From: a bacterium
Lineage (GTDB): Bacteria > Bacillota > Clostridia > Lachnospirales > Lachnospiraceae
Assembly (NCBI GenBank): GCA_023663725.1
Contig: JAMPGX010000024.1
Coordinates: 1 to 42,504, forward strand
Direction of reading: 5' to 3'
Length of the DNA stretch: 42,504 nt
Shown in pieces: positions 1 to 6,732 of this stretch; position 1 is the stretch's first letter; each line of letters opens with the position of its first letter. Position numbers and translations under genes: made by a program. The notes under the pieces are model-generated. The model was given only the letters and a program-made list of their open reading frames with translations. It was not told the origin of the DNA and did not search any database.

Positions 1-77
1 GATAGATTATCAGTAAGTTTTCCGTCACAAAACCAACAGATAACTTTGAATTATCAATCATTTCTTCTTTGCCTCCC

Positions 78-107
78 TTGACAAATCCCCCACCCACCCA
101 ATATAAT
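78..107 (+). promoter_or_regulatory. sigma-A promoter of the marR operon
   Basis: A perfect TTGACA (78-83) and a perfect TATAAT (102-107) are separated by 18 bp, about 45 bp upstream of the MarR-family start codon. This is seen directly in the sequence. No clear operator palindrome overlaps it, although autoregulation is common for MarR proteins. Confidence 0.85.
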
Positions 108-153
108 ACACTCATATACGCAATATATTGCCCATACAGAAAGGAGCCCCATC

Positions 154-618
154 ATGACCACAGAAGAAGTATCCTCCAGAATATCCCCCCAACGTGCCCT
201 ATTTGGCCTTTTTTTCGCCTTTCACAACAGGCTCCAGGCGGCGGGCGATTCCTTCTATGAAGAGATAACCTGCAAGCAGTTCTTCCTGCTGGCCTGCCTG
301 AACCTTTACCCTGACGAGGCGCCCACCGCCAACGAGTTGGCCGAGACCATGGGAAGCTCTCGGCAGAGTGTGAAGGAGATTCTCAATAGCCTTGAGCGGA
401 AGGGGCTGGTCAACCTGCAGGCCGACGGGGGAGATCGGAGAAAGCGCCGGATTTACCTGACAGAAAAAGCCGCTCGGATGGCGGAGCAATATCAGGAACG
501 AGAGGTAGCCTTTTTGAACAAACTCTTTGAAGGTGTAGATGAGAAAGAGATTGCGCACACTTACAAAGTGCTTTCCCATATAGAAGACAATCTCAGAAAA
601 ATCAGAATAGAACAATGA
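154..618 (+). CDS. MarR-family transcriptional regulator
   Basis: A 154-aa winged-helix DNA-binding protein of typical MarR length. The helix-turn-helix lies at about residues 60-90 (ANELAETMGSSRQSVKEILN), followed by the basic wing (DGGDRRKRRIYLT) and a C-terminal dimerisation helix. MarR proteins usually act as dimers that repress nearby genes until a small ligand or oxidant is sensed. The start is supported by AGGAG at 141-145 and the upstream sigma-A promoter. The stop lies 23 bp before the flavodoxin start, so the two genes form one operon and the flavodoxin is the natural target. The inducer cannot be inferred from sequence. Confidence 0.9.
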   Translation: MTTEEVSSRISPQRALFGLFFAFHNRLQAAGDSFYEEITCKQFFLLACLNLYPDEAPTANELAETMGSSRQSVKEILNSLERKGLVNLQADGGDRRKRRIYLTEKAARMAEQYQEREVAFLNKLFEGVDEKEIAHTYKVLSHIEDNLRKIRIEQ

Positions 619-641
619 ATCAGAAAATGGAGGGGTGTCCG

Positions 642-1166
642 ATGAAAACAATTATATTTTACAATTCCCAGACGGGATTTACCAAACGTTATGCGCAGTG
701 GCTCGCGGAGGCGACAGATGCTGAGTGCCTGGAACTGGAAGCCGCCAAAAAGCACACCTATGACAACTATGACGCGATTGTATTTGGAGGCTGGGCCTGC
801 GCGGGCGGTATCAGCAAGCTCAAGTGGTTCAAGTCCCATATGGAGCAATGGGAGGGCAAAAAGCTGGCAGTCTTTTGTGTGGGAGGCAGTCCAGCGGATA
901 ATCCCGACATTCCCAAGGCGCTTCGTGGCAATTTTAATGACTCTCAATGGGAAAGAGTAAAGGTGTTTTACTGTCCAGGTGGCTTTAATTATGAAAAGAT
1001 GTCGGCGACTTCCAAAATGATGATGAAGATATTTATCAAAGCATTAAGAGCCAAGAAGGATAAGTCAGAGGAAGAAAAAGTCATGGCGGATATGATTTCC
1101 CATTCCTATGACATTTCCGATAAAAAATACATCGAGCCTATTCTGGAGTACCTAAATGGCAGATAG
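642..1166 (+). CDS. flavodoxin-domain protein
   Basis: A 174-aa protein beginning KTIIFYNSQTGFTKRYA, the phosphate-binding loop of flavodoxin-type FMN proteins (T/S-x-T-G-x-T pattern). It continues with the alternating beta/alpha pattern of the fold, including YDAIVFGGWACAGG and KLAVFCVGGSP. The likely role is FMN-dependent electron transfer or an NAD(P)H quinone/flavodoxin-type reductase. The protein partner is unknown. An upstream in-frame ATG at 615 overlaps the marR stop, but GGAGGGG at 629-635 favours the start at 642. It is co-transcribed with the MarR regulator. The OFF-oriented sigma-28 promoter at 1334-1360 points antisense toward its 3' end. Confidence 0.85.
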   Translation: MKTIIFYNSQTGFTKRYAQWLAEATDAECLELEAAKKHTYDNYDAIVFGGWACAGGISKLKWFKSHMEQWEGKKLAVFCVGGSPADNPDIPKALRGNFNDSQWERVKVFYCPGGFNYEKMSATSKMMMKIFIKALRAKKDKSEEEKVMADMISHSYDISDKKYIEPILEYLNGR

Positions 1167-1252
1167 GCGCTCAGGGGTTGTGGACAGGGGAAGTACCTGT
1201 TGGAGCGGCGATGAGAAGGGCTTAAAAAATCCATATTGATATATCCCTGTTC

Positions 1253-1269
1253 CTGCGGTATAGCCGCAG
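1253..1269. other. small GC-rich hairpin between the flavodoxin gene and inversion site 1
   Basis: A short palindrome (CTGCGG, TATAG loop, CCGCAG) lies downstream of the flavodoxin gene. It has no T-run, so it is at best a weak terminator. Nothing coding is visible from 1167 to 1288. Confidence 0.35.
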
Positions 1270-1288
1270 AGTCAGAGATGTACACGAC

Positions 1289-1324
1289 AAAGAGGTAACA
1301 CATTTTACATTGTGTTACCTCTTT
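1289..1324 (+). repeat. left inversion site of flagellin switch 1
   Basis: Two perfect 14-bp inverted arms (AAAGAGGTAACACA and its complement) flank an asymmetric 8-bp centre, TTTTACAT. This is the architecture of a core site bound by two tyrosine-recombinase monomers. The reverse complement of the whole site recurs at 2170-2205 with most positions conserved, including 7 of 8 centre bases. The two sites are therefore inverted relative to each other, and recombination would flip the DNA between them. Confidence 0.8.
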
Positions 1325-1333
1325 ACATTTACT

Positions 1334-1360
1334 ATATCGGAGCGAACAGATAAAACTTTA
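1334..1360 (-). promoter_or_regulatory. sigma-28 (flagellar) promoter, pointing left (OFF orientation)
   Basis: Read on the minus strand, this is TAAAGTTT (1353-1360), an 11-bp spacer and TCCGATAT (1334-1341). The sigma-28/FliA/SigD consensus is TAAAGTTT-N11-GCCGATAA, so the match is nearly perfect. A promoter of the same layout sits at the same relative place in unit 2. No comparable promoter is visible between the right site and csrA 1, which suggests this one is meant to serve csrA-flagellin after inversion. Confidence 0.85.
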
Positions 1361-1562
1361 GCCCTATTATACATTTTTTTCAAAAATAATGCTAAGGCCA
1401 TCAAATTCCGGTATTTAGTTAAGGCCAAAGGATATCAATCCTGCCATATTGCAGGCTCTGGCCATAGGAGGAGCAATGGAGTAAATTTGAAGGTGACTCG
1501 TTAACGCTCAAGCAAAGCGACATTACAGACACAAGCCCGTAATGCGCAGAAGGAAGGAAAAA

Positions 1563-2156
1563 ATGAACACAGCACAACCGATCAGAAACAAGGATGACCT
1601 GGCCCATATCAAGGAATATTACAGGGCAGTCAGACCAAACAGCAGAAATTATCTATTGATTATTATCGGATTGAACACGGCGCTTCGGGTGTCGGATATT
1701 GTTCAACTCAAGTGGCAGGATGTATACGATTTTGACTCCGCTACCTGTCGGGAGCATATTCGCCTCGTAGAGCAGAAGACAAAAAAATCATCCGTCATTT
1801 TTCTGAATGACAGCGTGAGAAGCGCGTTGGATGAATATCGTCTGCATCTGATGGCGGAGGGAACCGCTATATCGAATGAGGATTACCTCTTTGGCAGTTA
1901 TGGGAGAGGTGATGCTCATATCACCAGGATTCAGGCTTTTCGCCTTATAAAAAGAGCGGCTGCCGCCTGTGGAATAGAGGGCGTGATCAGCTGCCATTCC
2001 CTGAGAAAGACCTTTGGCTATCATGCATGGAAGCAGGGAATGTCGCCAGTATTGTTGATGAATATATACAATCACTCCTCCTTTCGGGTTACGCAAAGAT
2101 ATCTGGGGATTGAGCAGGATGATCGAGACATGATATTTCAAAACATAAAATTGTGA
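1563..2156 (+). CDS. small tyrosine recombinase (candidate DNA invertase 1)
   Basis: A 197-aa FimB/FimE-sized phage-integrase-family protein, consisting of the catalytic domain without a long N-terminal arm-binding domain. The catalytic set is visible: Arg in NTALRVSDIVQL, Lys in EQKTKKSS, His-x-x-Arg in CHSLRKTFGYHAW, the second His in YNHSSFRV and the Tyr nucleophile in TQRYLG. The start at 1563 follows AAGGAAGGAAAAA; an upstream ATG at 1542 lacks a site. The gene lies inside the segment it probably inverts and reads toward csrA 1, so its transcript could run across the right site. It is clearly related to, but diverged from, recombinase 2. Cognate action on sites 1 is inference. Confidence 0.9.
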   Translation: MNTAQPIRNKDDLAHIKEYYRAVRPNSRNYLLIIIGLNTALRVSDIVQLKWQDVYDFDSATCREHIRLVEQKTKKSSVIFLNDSVRSALDEYRLHLMAEGTAISNEDYLFGSYGRGDAHITRIQAFRLIKRAAAACGIEGVISCHSLRKTFGYHAWKQGMSPVLLMNIYNHSSFRVTQRYLGIEQDDRDMIFQNIKL

Positions 2157-2169
2157 CCCGCCAGCGGGC

Positions 2170-2205
2170 AAAGAGGTAACATAGTGTAAAATCTGTTACC
2201 TGTCT
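2170..2205 (-). repeat. right inversion site of flagellin switch 1
   Basis: The inverted partner of 1289-1324. Arm AAAGAGGTAACATA (13 of 14 identical), centre GTGTAAAA (7 of 8) and second arm TCTGTTACCTGTCT (11 of 14) match the reverse complement of the left site. It lies only 43 bp upstream of csrA 1, the right place for delivering a promoter. Mismatches concentrate in the outermost arm, and the strand-exchange centre is conserved. Confidence 0.8.
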
Positions 2206-2248
2206 AGTATGAGACAGAATCCACAAAGTATTCAAGGAGGAAAGAAAA

Positions 2249-2548
2249 ATGCTTAGAATGTCCGTGGCAACAGAGGAATACTTGATGATCGGCGAGGATA
2301 TCAAGTTGGTGTTTCTGGGAGGGACGGGGAAACATCTGAGAATCATGATCGATGCGCCCAAGGAGGTCAACATCGTCAGGAGCACGGTTCTGGAGAAAAA
2401 TATCACCGACCCCGCGGAAAAGGCAAGGCTCCCGAAGTATCATCGGGAGGAAGAGCATCCGGAGAAATACAGGAAGAAAAATATTTCCATTGTGAGAAAT
2501 ACGGAGGCGTTTACCCTTGAGGAAGGACGCCAGACAGCAAAGTGGTAA
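2249..2548 (+). CDS. csrA: CsrA-family RNA-binding translational regulator, flagellin-linked copy 1
   Basis: A 99-aa protein whose first 55 residues follow the CsrA/RsmA fold: MLRMSVATEEYLMIGEDIKL, then LRIMIDAPKEVNIVR. The latter keeps the conserved I-x-A-P core and the RNA-contacting Arg. A basic tail of about 40 residues extends beyond the usual CsrA length of 60-75 residues. CsrA dimers bind GGA motifs in mRNA leaders; in Bacillus subtilis CsrA represses translation of hag, and FliW antagonises it. No fliW is seen in this window. The start is preceded by AAGGAGGAAAG. It is followed by the flagellin leader and should share the flagellin transcript. Copy 2 has an almost identical protein. 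Confidence 0.88.
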   Translation: MLRMSVATEEYLMIGEDIKLVFLGGTGKHLRIMIDAPKEVNIVRSTVLEKNITDPAEKARLPKYHREEEHPEKYRKKNISIVRNTEAFTLEEGRQTAKW

Positions 2549-2727
2549 TACTCGCTGCTAACCTAGGGGCGGCGACTATTATATACCGGCAGTCCGGTGG
2601 GCGTATTGCCAAGAATGAAAGATATGTCCGCCAGGATGCAGGGAGAACCCGAAGAGGTTCGAGTAACCAATCATATGGCAATACCGGGTAAACGGATGTA
2701 CTCGGTCACAAACAAGGAGGTAAAATC
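2549..2727 (+). promoter_or_regulatory. structured flagellin mRNA leader 1 with two candidate CsrA sites
   Basis: A 179-nt spacer between csrA 1 and flagellin 1, with no base difference found against the leader of unit 2 (7033-7211). Hairpin 2683-2706 (ACCGGGTA paired with TACTCGGT, one G-U) displays AACGGATG in its loop, a strong CsrA-type GGA site. The Shine-Dalgarno ACAAGGAGGT at 2712-2721 also fits the CsrA consensus. A long-range pairing GTATTGCC (2603-2610) with GGCAATAC (2677-2684) and a GAACC/GGTTC hairpin add structure. The two-site layout resembles the Bacillus hag leader, where CsrA blocks ribosome binding. Binding is inferred. Confidence 0.75.
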
Positions 2728-4515
2728 ATGGTAGTACAACACAATTTAAGAGCAATGAATTCCAACAGGATGCTGGGGCTGACATCCTCATCTCAATCCA
2801 AGTCCACAGAGAAACTGTCTTCCGGCTACAAAATCAACCGCGCCGCTGATGATGCTGCAGGGCTGGCGATTAGCGAGAAGATGCGCAAGCAGATTAGAGG
2901 TTTGACACAGGCTACAGCTAATGCACAGGATGGCATCAGTGCAGTGCAGACTGCAGAAGGCGCATTGACTGAGATTCACGATATGCTGCAGAGAATGAAC
3001 GAATTAGCGATCAAAGCTGGTAACGGAACTCAGTCCGAGTCTGACAAGCAGACCGTACAGGACGAGATTGATCAGTTGATCACTGAGATTGACCGTGTTT
3101 CCGAGACCACCAAGTTTAATGAGATCTATCTGCTCAAAGGTTCGGGTGAGAACAAGAATGTCGGCGAGGTTAGCGCCAAGGTTGACGGCAAGATTCAGGA
3201 AGCGGCGATCACGGAGGCGAAAGGCAATATTTATAAGGCCACCTTTGATATGACGGATGCTACTAAGCTGGATGCTGGAACGGAGGATAAGGCGACAATC
3301 ACCTATCTGGACGAGGCTGGTGATAAGAGAACCCGCGATGTGGTCTTTAAGACCGGTAAAGACGAAAAGGCAACTGCTGCTAATCTGGCGGAGGCTGTCA
3401 ACAAGGATGACGTGTTAAAACACATCTTTAAAGCTTCCTCCAATGCTTCCGGTGAAATATCTATTGAGTCCAAGCTGGATGGCACCAAGACGGACGACAC
3501 CAAAAATAAGGTAGACAATATTGAGTTCGAATCGGCCTCCAATAGCGGTGGCACAAGACTGAATAAGTTTACGACTGCCGGTGCTACGAAGGCTGCTGCG
3601 ACGGGAGAGTCTTTCTCCGTTTCGATTGGCGGCAAGAAGGAAGCCAGTACTGCTGGAACAGCGGTGGCGTTTGATACAGGTGCAGGAAATGGTGTACTGC
3701 AGGACGGTGAATCCATTACCATTAATGGCAAGACTTATACTTATGATGCAAGCAAGAACAATGCATCCGTTGCAGATTCCTTCAGGACGCTGGACGATTT
3801 AAATAAGCTTTTGGAGGCGGATGGGTATCAGGCCAATATTGTAGTGACGGCTACACAGGTGGATAAAAAGTATGACGATGAAAATAACGTGCTCAGCACC
3901 GAGAAATCGGATTATTCTCAGGAAATATTAGCGGATAGGACCGATAAGGCCCTACTGGGAGCGCTTGTGGCCACTGATTTTGAGACTGTAAATTTCTTAA
4001 AGGGAGCAGCGCATACCGACGGTACAGCGGATACGGCAACAAACTTTGACAATATTAAGGTTGAGCTGCGCATCACCGAGAAGTCCTCCGCTGAGAAAGC
4101 ATCCGACGTTCTGAGTTTCAGCCTGCAGGTAGGTGCGGACACGACTGAGGAGAACAAGATCGACGTGGATATCCAGTCCATGAGTGCCAAGAGTCTTGGC
4201 ATCAATAAGGTGACAGTGACAGGCAAGGATTCCACTAATGCTGACAAGGCGGTTAATACCATAGCCGATGCTATTGCACAGGTTTCCAAGCAGCGTTCCG
4301 CGCTTGGCGCGATTCAGAACCGCTTAGAGCACACCATCAACAACTTGGATAACGTAGTGGAGAATACTACCGCCGCCGAAAGCCAGATTCGCGATACCGA
4401 TATGGCTACCGAGATGGTCAGATACTCCAACAACAACATTCTGGCGCAGGCTGGCCAAGCGATGCTGGCCCAGTCCAATCAGGCCAACCAGGGCGTACTG
4501 TCCCTGCTCCAGTAA
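2728..4515 (+). CDS. fliC: flagellin 1 (595 aa)
   Basis: The major filament protein subunit, exported by the flagellar type III system. The N-terminal D0/D1 region (1-140) has typical MVVQHNLRAMNSNR, KLSSGYKINRAADDAAGLAI and the LQRMNELA stretch that corresponds to the TLR5-contact region. The C-terminal D1/D0 region (about 510-595) ends QSNQANQGVLSLLQ. The middle (about 145-505) is a long, surface-exposed variable domain unlike that of flagellin 2. N- and C-terminal coding regions are nearly identical at DNA level in both copies. The start follows AAGGAGGTAAAATC. In the orientation shown, its sigma-28 promoter is turned away, so expression is predicted to be low. Confidence 0.95.
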   Translation: MVVQHNLRAMNSNRMLGLTSSSQSKSTEKLSSGYKINRAADDAAGLAISEKMRKQIRGLTQATANAQDGISAVQTAEGALTEIHDMLQRMNELAIKAGNGTQSESDKQTVQDEIDQLITEIDRVSETTKFNEIYLLKGSGENKNVGEVSAKVDGKIQEAAITEAKGNIYKATFDMTDATKLDAGTEDKATITYLDEAGDKRTRDVVFKTGKDEKATAANLAEAVNKDDVLKHIFKASSNASGEISIESKLDGTKTDDTKNKVDNIEFESASNSGGTRLNKFTTAGATKAAATGESFSVSIGGKKEASTAGTAVAFDTGAGNGVLQDGESITINGKTYTYDASKNNASVADSFRTLDDLNKLLEADGYQANIVVTATQVDKKYDDENNVLSTEKSDYSQEILADRTDKALLGALVATDFETVNFLKGAAHTDGTADTATNFDNIKVELRITEKSSAEKASDVLSFSLQVGADTTEENKIDVDIQSMSAKSLGINKVTVTGKDSTNADKAVNTIADAIAQVSKQRSALGAIQNRLEHTINNLDNVVENTTAAESQIRDTDMATEMVRYSNNNILAQAGQAMLAQSNQANQGVLSLLQ

Positions 4516-4550
4516 TACCGCGGACAATGAGACAAGGATTCATTGCAAAA

Positions 4551-4583
4551 CAGGAGACCCGCCGAATGGCGGGTTTTCCTGTG
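4551..4583 (+). terminator. terminator after flagellin 1
   Basis: The stem CCCGCC / GGCGGG (4558-4573, loop GAAT) is followed by TTTT. It is extended by outer pairing ACAGGA with TCCTGT. It lies 40 bp past the flagellin stop and before the left site of switch 2. Confidence 0.85.
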
Positions 4584-4642
4584 GATACAGAGCAATGTAT
4601 TTTATGGATGATTTGGGGTACAATTTATCCAGAGCATAAAAC

Positions 4643-4679
4643 AAGGATGCAACACTTTGTGCTAAAATGTTGCATCCTT
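4643..4679 (+). repeat. left inversion site of flagellin switch 2
   Basis: Perfect 12-bp inverted arms (AAGGATGCAACA and its complement) surround a 13-bp asymmetric centre CTTTGTGCTAAAA. The reverse complement recurs at 6634-6670 with 12 of 13 centre bases and about 19 of 24 arm bases conserved. The arm sequence differs completely from that of switch 1, so a separate recombinase specificity is likely. Confidence 0.8.
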
Positions 4680-4692
4680 ATTTACAATACCT

Positions 4693-4719
4693 ATATCGGT
4701 GCTTTTTCAAATTACTTTA
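4693..4719 (-). promoter_or_regulatory. sigma-28 promoter of switch 2, pointing left (OFF orientation)
   Basis: On the minus strand: TAAAGTAA (4712-4719), an 11-bp spacer, then ACCGATAT (4693-4700). Spacing and -10 match the sigma-28 consensus and the switch 1 promoter. It lies 13 bp from the left site and fires back toward the 3' end of flagellin 1, against the terminator at 4551-4583. Confidence 0.82.
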
Positions 4720-4751
4720 GAGCAAAATGAAAAAATTTGCTTATTTTTTTC

Positions 4752-4780
4752 TTGCATAGTTCCTCTCTGTATGCTACGAT
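4752..4780 (+). promoter_or_regulatory. sigma-A promoter of rpn 1
   Basis: TTGCAT (4752-4757), a 17-bp spacer and TACGAT (4775-4780). The same arrangement occurs before rpn 2. Near-identity between the two rpn upstream regions begins just before this promoter and continues into the gene. Confidence 0.6.
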
Positions 4781-4879
4781 ATTTTCAAAGCATATATTCT
4801 TTTTAGTTTGGCAGAGTCATTCTCTATTCAGAACATCAGAAAATCTATGCTTTACATTCAAAAAAGGACAATTGAAAAG

Positions 4880-4938
4880 GGGCAGGAGATTTTCAGATAT
4901 TCTGATTATCTCCTGCGGACAGAAGCAGGAGGTATGAA
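4880..4938 (+). promoter_or_regulatory. rpn 1 leader with two mutually exclusive hairpins over the Shine-Dalgarno
   Basis: In the leader, the segment CTCCTGC (around 4911-4917) can pair with an upstream GCAGGAG (around 4882-4888) or with GCAGGAG inside the ribosome-binding site (around 4926-4932). The first hairpin would free the site and the second would bury it. The leader of rpn 2 (about 8923-8981) has the same sequence. Whether this works as a translational switch is inference. Confidence 0.5.
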
Positions 4939-5949
4939 ATGCACAGACAGGTAGAAGATACCTACTTATCCCAGGCAGTTGTGGCTGCAGGGACTACCGC
5001 CGCCTATGACGCCAATGTAAAATTTCTGCTGGCGGACAAGCAGATATTGGCAAGGATCTTGAAATATACGATTCAGGAATGCAGAGATATGGAGGTTTCA
5101 GATATTATTTCTTGCATAGGCGATGATATCGAGGTGGCGTCAGCTGCACTGGACCCAGGGCTGAGCAATCTGGGGCGCGTCAAGGGGGATAAAGAAGAGG
5201 ACAATGTTCCAGGGGAAGGCGCGATATATTATGATATCCGTTTCAACGCATATCTTGGACGGGCGAAAACAAAATTTCTGATCAATCTGGAGGCGCAGAA
5301 GCTGACAGGCCATAGCGCATTGGGATATCATCTGGAGAACCGGATTGTATATTATTTGGCCAGGATGGTCTCGGCCCAGAAGAACACGGAATTCGGTCAT
5401 TCGGATTATGACAGCCTGAAGAATGTGCGCAGTATCTGGATATGTATGGACAGCGGGGAAAGGGGCGACTCGATAGAGGAGATCAATCTGGAGCGGAAGA
5501 CCGTGTATGGGGAGGGGGATAACACTCACAGCGTGAAGCTGATGCAGGGCATCATCATCAATATACGTGCAACCTCCGGAGAGAAGCCATCAAAGAATCG
5601 CCTGATTGCCATGTTGGAGGTGCTACTGTCAGAGAAGAATGTACAGGATAAGAAGGATATCTTGGAGAAAGAGTATGGAATGATCATGCAGGTAGAGACC
5701 GAAGGGAGGATGCAGTCTATGTGTAATTTATCAGAGGTATTTATTGAGAAGGGGATTCGGCAGGGAGCCCTGAATCAAAGTCGTCGTGGAATCTTGGAGC
5801 TGCTGGAGGATTTGGGGGTTATTCCAGAAGATATACTTACTGTTGTCCAGCATGAAAAGGATATGGACACCCTCCGCATATGGCTCAAGGCGGCAGCCAG
5901 AGCAGAGAGTATGGATGCTTTTAGAGAGAAAATAAACGCAATATGTTGA
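4939..5949 (+). CDS. Rpn/PD-(D/E)XK family nuclease (putative transposase), copy 1
   Basis: A 336-aa protein of the Rpn / PD-(D/E)XK nuclease family transposase type. The nuclease core spans about residues 20-210. The catalytic acidic pattern is visible as YYDIRFNAYL (Asp) followed by FLINLEAQK (Glu-x-Gln/Lys). The C-terminal third is helical. Rpn proteins are magnesium-dependent DNA nucleases that promote RecA-independent recombination in E. coli, and many members are still annotated as transposases. The start follows AGGAGGT. The gene lies inside invertible segment 2 and is a close duplicate of rpn 2, differing mainly near the C-terminus. Its role with the flagellin loci is unknown. Confidence 0.82.
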   Translation: MHRQVEDTYLSQAVVAAGTTAAYDANVKFLLADKQILARILKYTIQECRDMEVSDIISCIGDDIEVASAALDPGLSNLGRVKGDKEEDNVPGEGAIYYDIRFNAYLGRAKTKFLINLEAQKLTGHSALGYHLENRIVYYLARMVSAQKNTEFGHSDYDSLKNVRSIWICMDSGERGDSIEEINLERKTVYGEGDNTHSVKLMQGIIINIRATSGEKPSKNRLIAMLEVLLSEKNVQDKKDILEKEYGMIMQVETEGRMQSMCNLSEVFIEKGIRQGALNQSRRGILELLEDLGVIPEDILTVVQHEKDMDTLRIWLKAAARAESMDAFREKINAIC

Positions 5950-5960
5950 TTTGAAGTACC

Positions 5961-6000
5961 GCAAAAGGGGACTGACGGCAGAGTGTCAGTCCCTTTTTGC
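5961..6000. terminator. bidirectional terminator between rpn 1 and recombinase 2
   Basis: A strong stem-loop: GCAAAAGGGGACTGAC pairs with GTCAGTCCCTTTTTGC, with a short loop and T/A runs on both sides. It can end the convergent transcripts of rpn 1 (+) and recombinase 2 (-), and would keep working after inversion of the segment. Confidence 0.85.
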
Positions 6001-6021
6001 GTGCAAATATTTCGGTATGGC

Positions 6022-6597
6022 CTACAGACAGATATTGGAAAAAACAGCGTCCTTATCGTCTTGTTCGATGCAGAGATAGCGCCTGGTAATCTGGTATGAG
6101 GAGTGATTGTAGATGCTCATCAGCAGCGCAGGGGGTGTTCCCTGTTTCCATGCCTGATATCCGAAGGTCTTCCGCAGGGAGTGGCAACTGATATGGTCTG
6201 GCAATCCAACCTTTTCTGCCGCGTGCCGGATGATTCGGTAGGCTTGGCAGCGGGATAAAGGTTCCCCCGATTTACGACTGCTACAAAACAGATAGGGGTT
6301 TGAAGCGTCAGTATAGTAGCGCCTGCGGTATTCCCGTAGCAAAGTCTGTAATTCGCCGTTAATCAAGAGTCGGCTATATTTTCCTGTTTTTTGCTCTTTT
6401 ATTGTCAAATGCTCTTTGACCTGACCGTCATGATACAGCATATCCCAAGTCAGATGCAACAGATCGTTGATGCGCAGGGCAGTGTTCAATCCGGCGATAA
6501 TCAGGGCATAATTGCGGTAGTGAGGTTCAACGTACAGATAGTAATTTTTGAAATCCTGCAATGATTTTTTGTCTCGAATAGGTTGTGTTGCGCTCAT
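6022..6597 (-). CDS. small tyrosine recombinase (candidate DNA invertase 2)
   Basis: A 191-aa FimB-sized tyrosine recombinase related to recombinase 1 by shared QPIR, NTALR, SCHSLRKTFGY and IYNHSS blocks but clearly diverged. The catalytic residues are present: Arg in NTALRINDL, Lys in EQKTGKYS, CHSLRK (His-x-x-Arg), NHSS (His) and RRYLC (Tyr). The minus-strand start is preceded by GAGGAG. It lies at the right end of invertible segment 2 and reads away from csrA 2, the opposite direction to recombinase 1 in its unit. Different recombinase plus different site sequence suggest each unit has its own cognate pair; this is inferred. Confidence 0.9.
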   Translation of the reverse strand: MSATQPIRDKKSLQDFKNYYLYVEPHYRNYALIIAGLNTALRINDLLHLTWDMLYHDGQVKEHLTIKEQKTGKYSRLLINGELQTLLREYRRRYYTDASNPYLFCSSRKSGEPLSRCQAYRIIRHAAEKVGLPDHISCHSLRKTFGYQAWKQGTPPALLMSIYNHSSYQITRRYLCIEQDDKDAVFSNICL

Positions 6598-6633
6598 AGT
6601 AATCTCCTCTCAGTTTTTGAATGAATTGTGAAT

Positions 6634-6670
6634 CGGGATGAAACATTTTAGCACAAAAAGTTGCATCCTG
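6634..6670 (-). repeat. right inversion site of flagellin switch 2
   Basis: The inverted partner of 4643-4679. The centre TTTTAGCACAAAA matches 12 of 13, and flanking arms GGATG, AACA and GTTGCATCCT are conserved. It lies 62 bp upstream of csrA 2. Between it and csrA 2 is a small hairpin (CCCCGC / GCGGGG, 6699-6713) just before the ribosome-binding site. Confidence 0.8.
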
Positions 6671-6732
6671 AACAAAAAAGATTGCAAGGCGGCAGACGCC
6701 CCGCATGGCGGGGGATGCAGGGAGGTAGAAGG

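Larger units (their letters stand above)
1325..2169. mobile_element. invertible segment 1 (845 bp) carrying a sigma-28 promoter and its own recombinase
   Basis: This is the DNA between the two inverted sites. It carries a leftward sigma-28 promoter at its left end and the plus-strand recombinase gene 1563-2156. In the orientation shown, the promoter fires away from csrA-flagellin. Flipping would put the promoter about 12 bp inside the right site, directed at csrA 1 and flagellin 1. Within 1361-1562 I see one small palindrome near 1440-1455 (CTGCCATATTGCAG) and no convincing promoter for the recombinase. That the segment actually inverts is inference from architecture. Confidence 0.75.
4680..6633. 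mobile_element. invertible segment 2 (1954 bp) carrying a sigma-28 promoter, rpn 1 and recombinase 2
   Basis: DNA between the inverted sites 4643-4679 and 6634-6670. It contains a leftward sigma-28 promoter at its left end, the plus-strand Rpn nuclease gene 4939-5949, a bidirectional terminator and the minus-strand recombinase 6022-6597. Inversion would direct the promoter at csrA 2 and flagellin 2, and would reverse rpn 1. The shown orientation is therefore OFF for flagellin 2. Inversion is inferred from architecture, not observed. Confidence 0.72.

Noticed and set aside
1310-1504. Short plus-strand open frame in invertible segment 1
   Set aside because: It covers the inversion site and sigma-28 promoter and has no ribosome-binding site or protein-like composition.
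4737-4937. A 66-codon reading frame ending 1 bp before rpn 1, with a counterpart before rpn 2
   Set aside because: The rpn promoter lies inside it, its 5' part differs between copies, and no start codon with a ribosome-binding site is seen downstream of the promoter. It probably reflects the conserved leader RNA, not a peptide.
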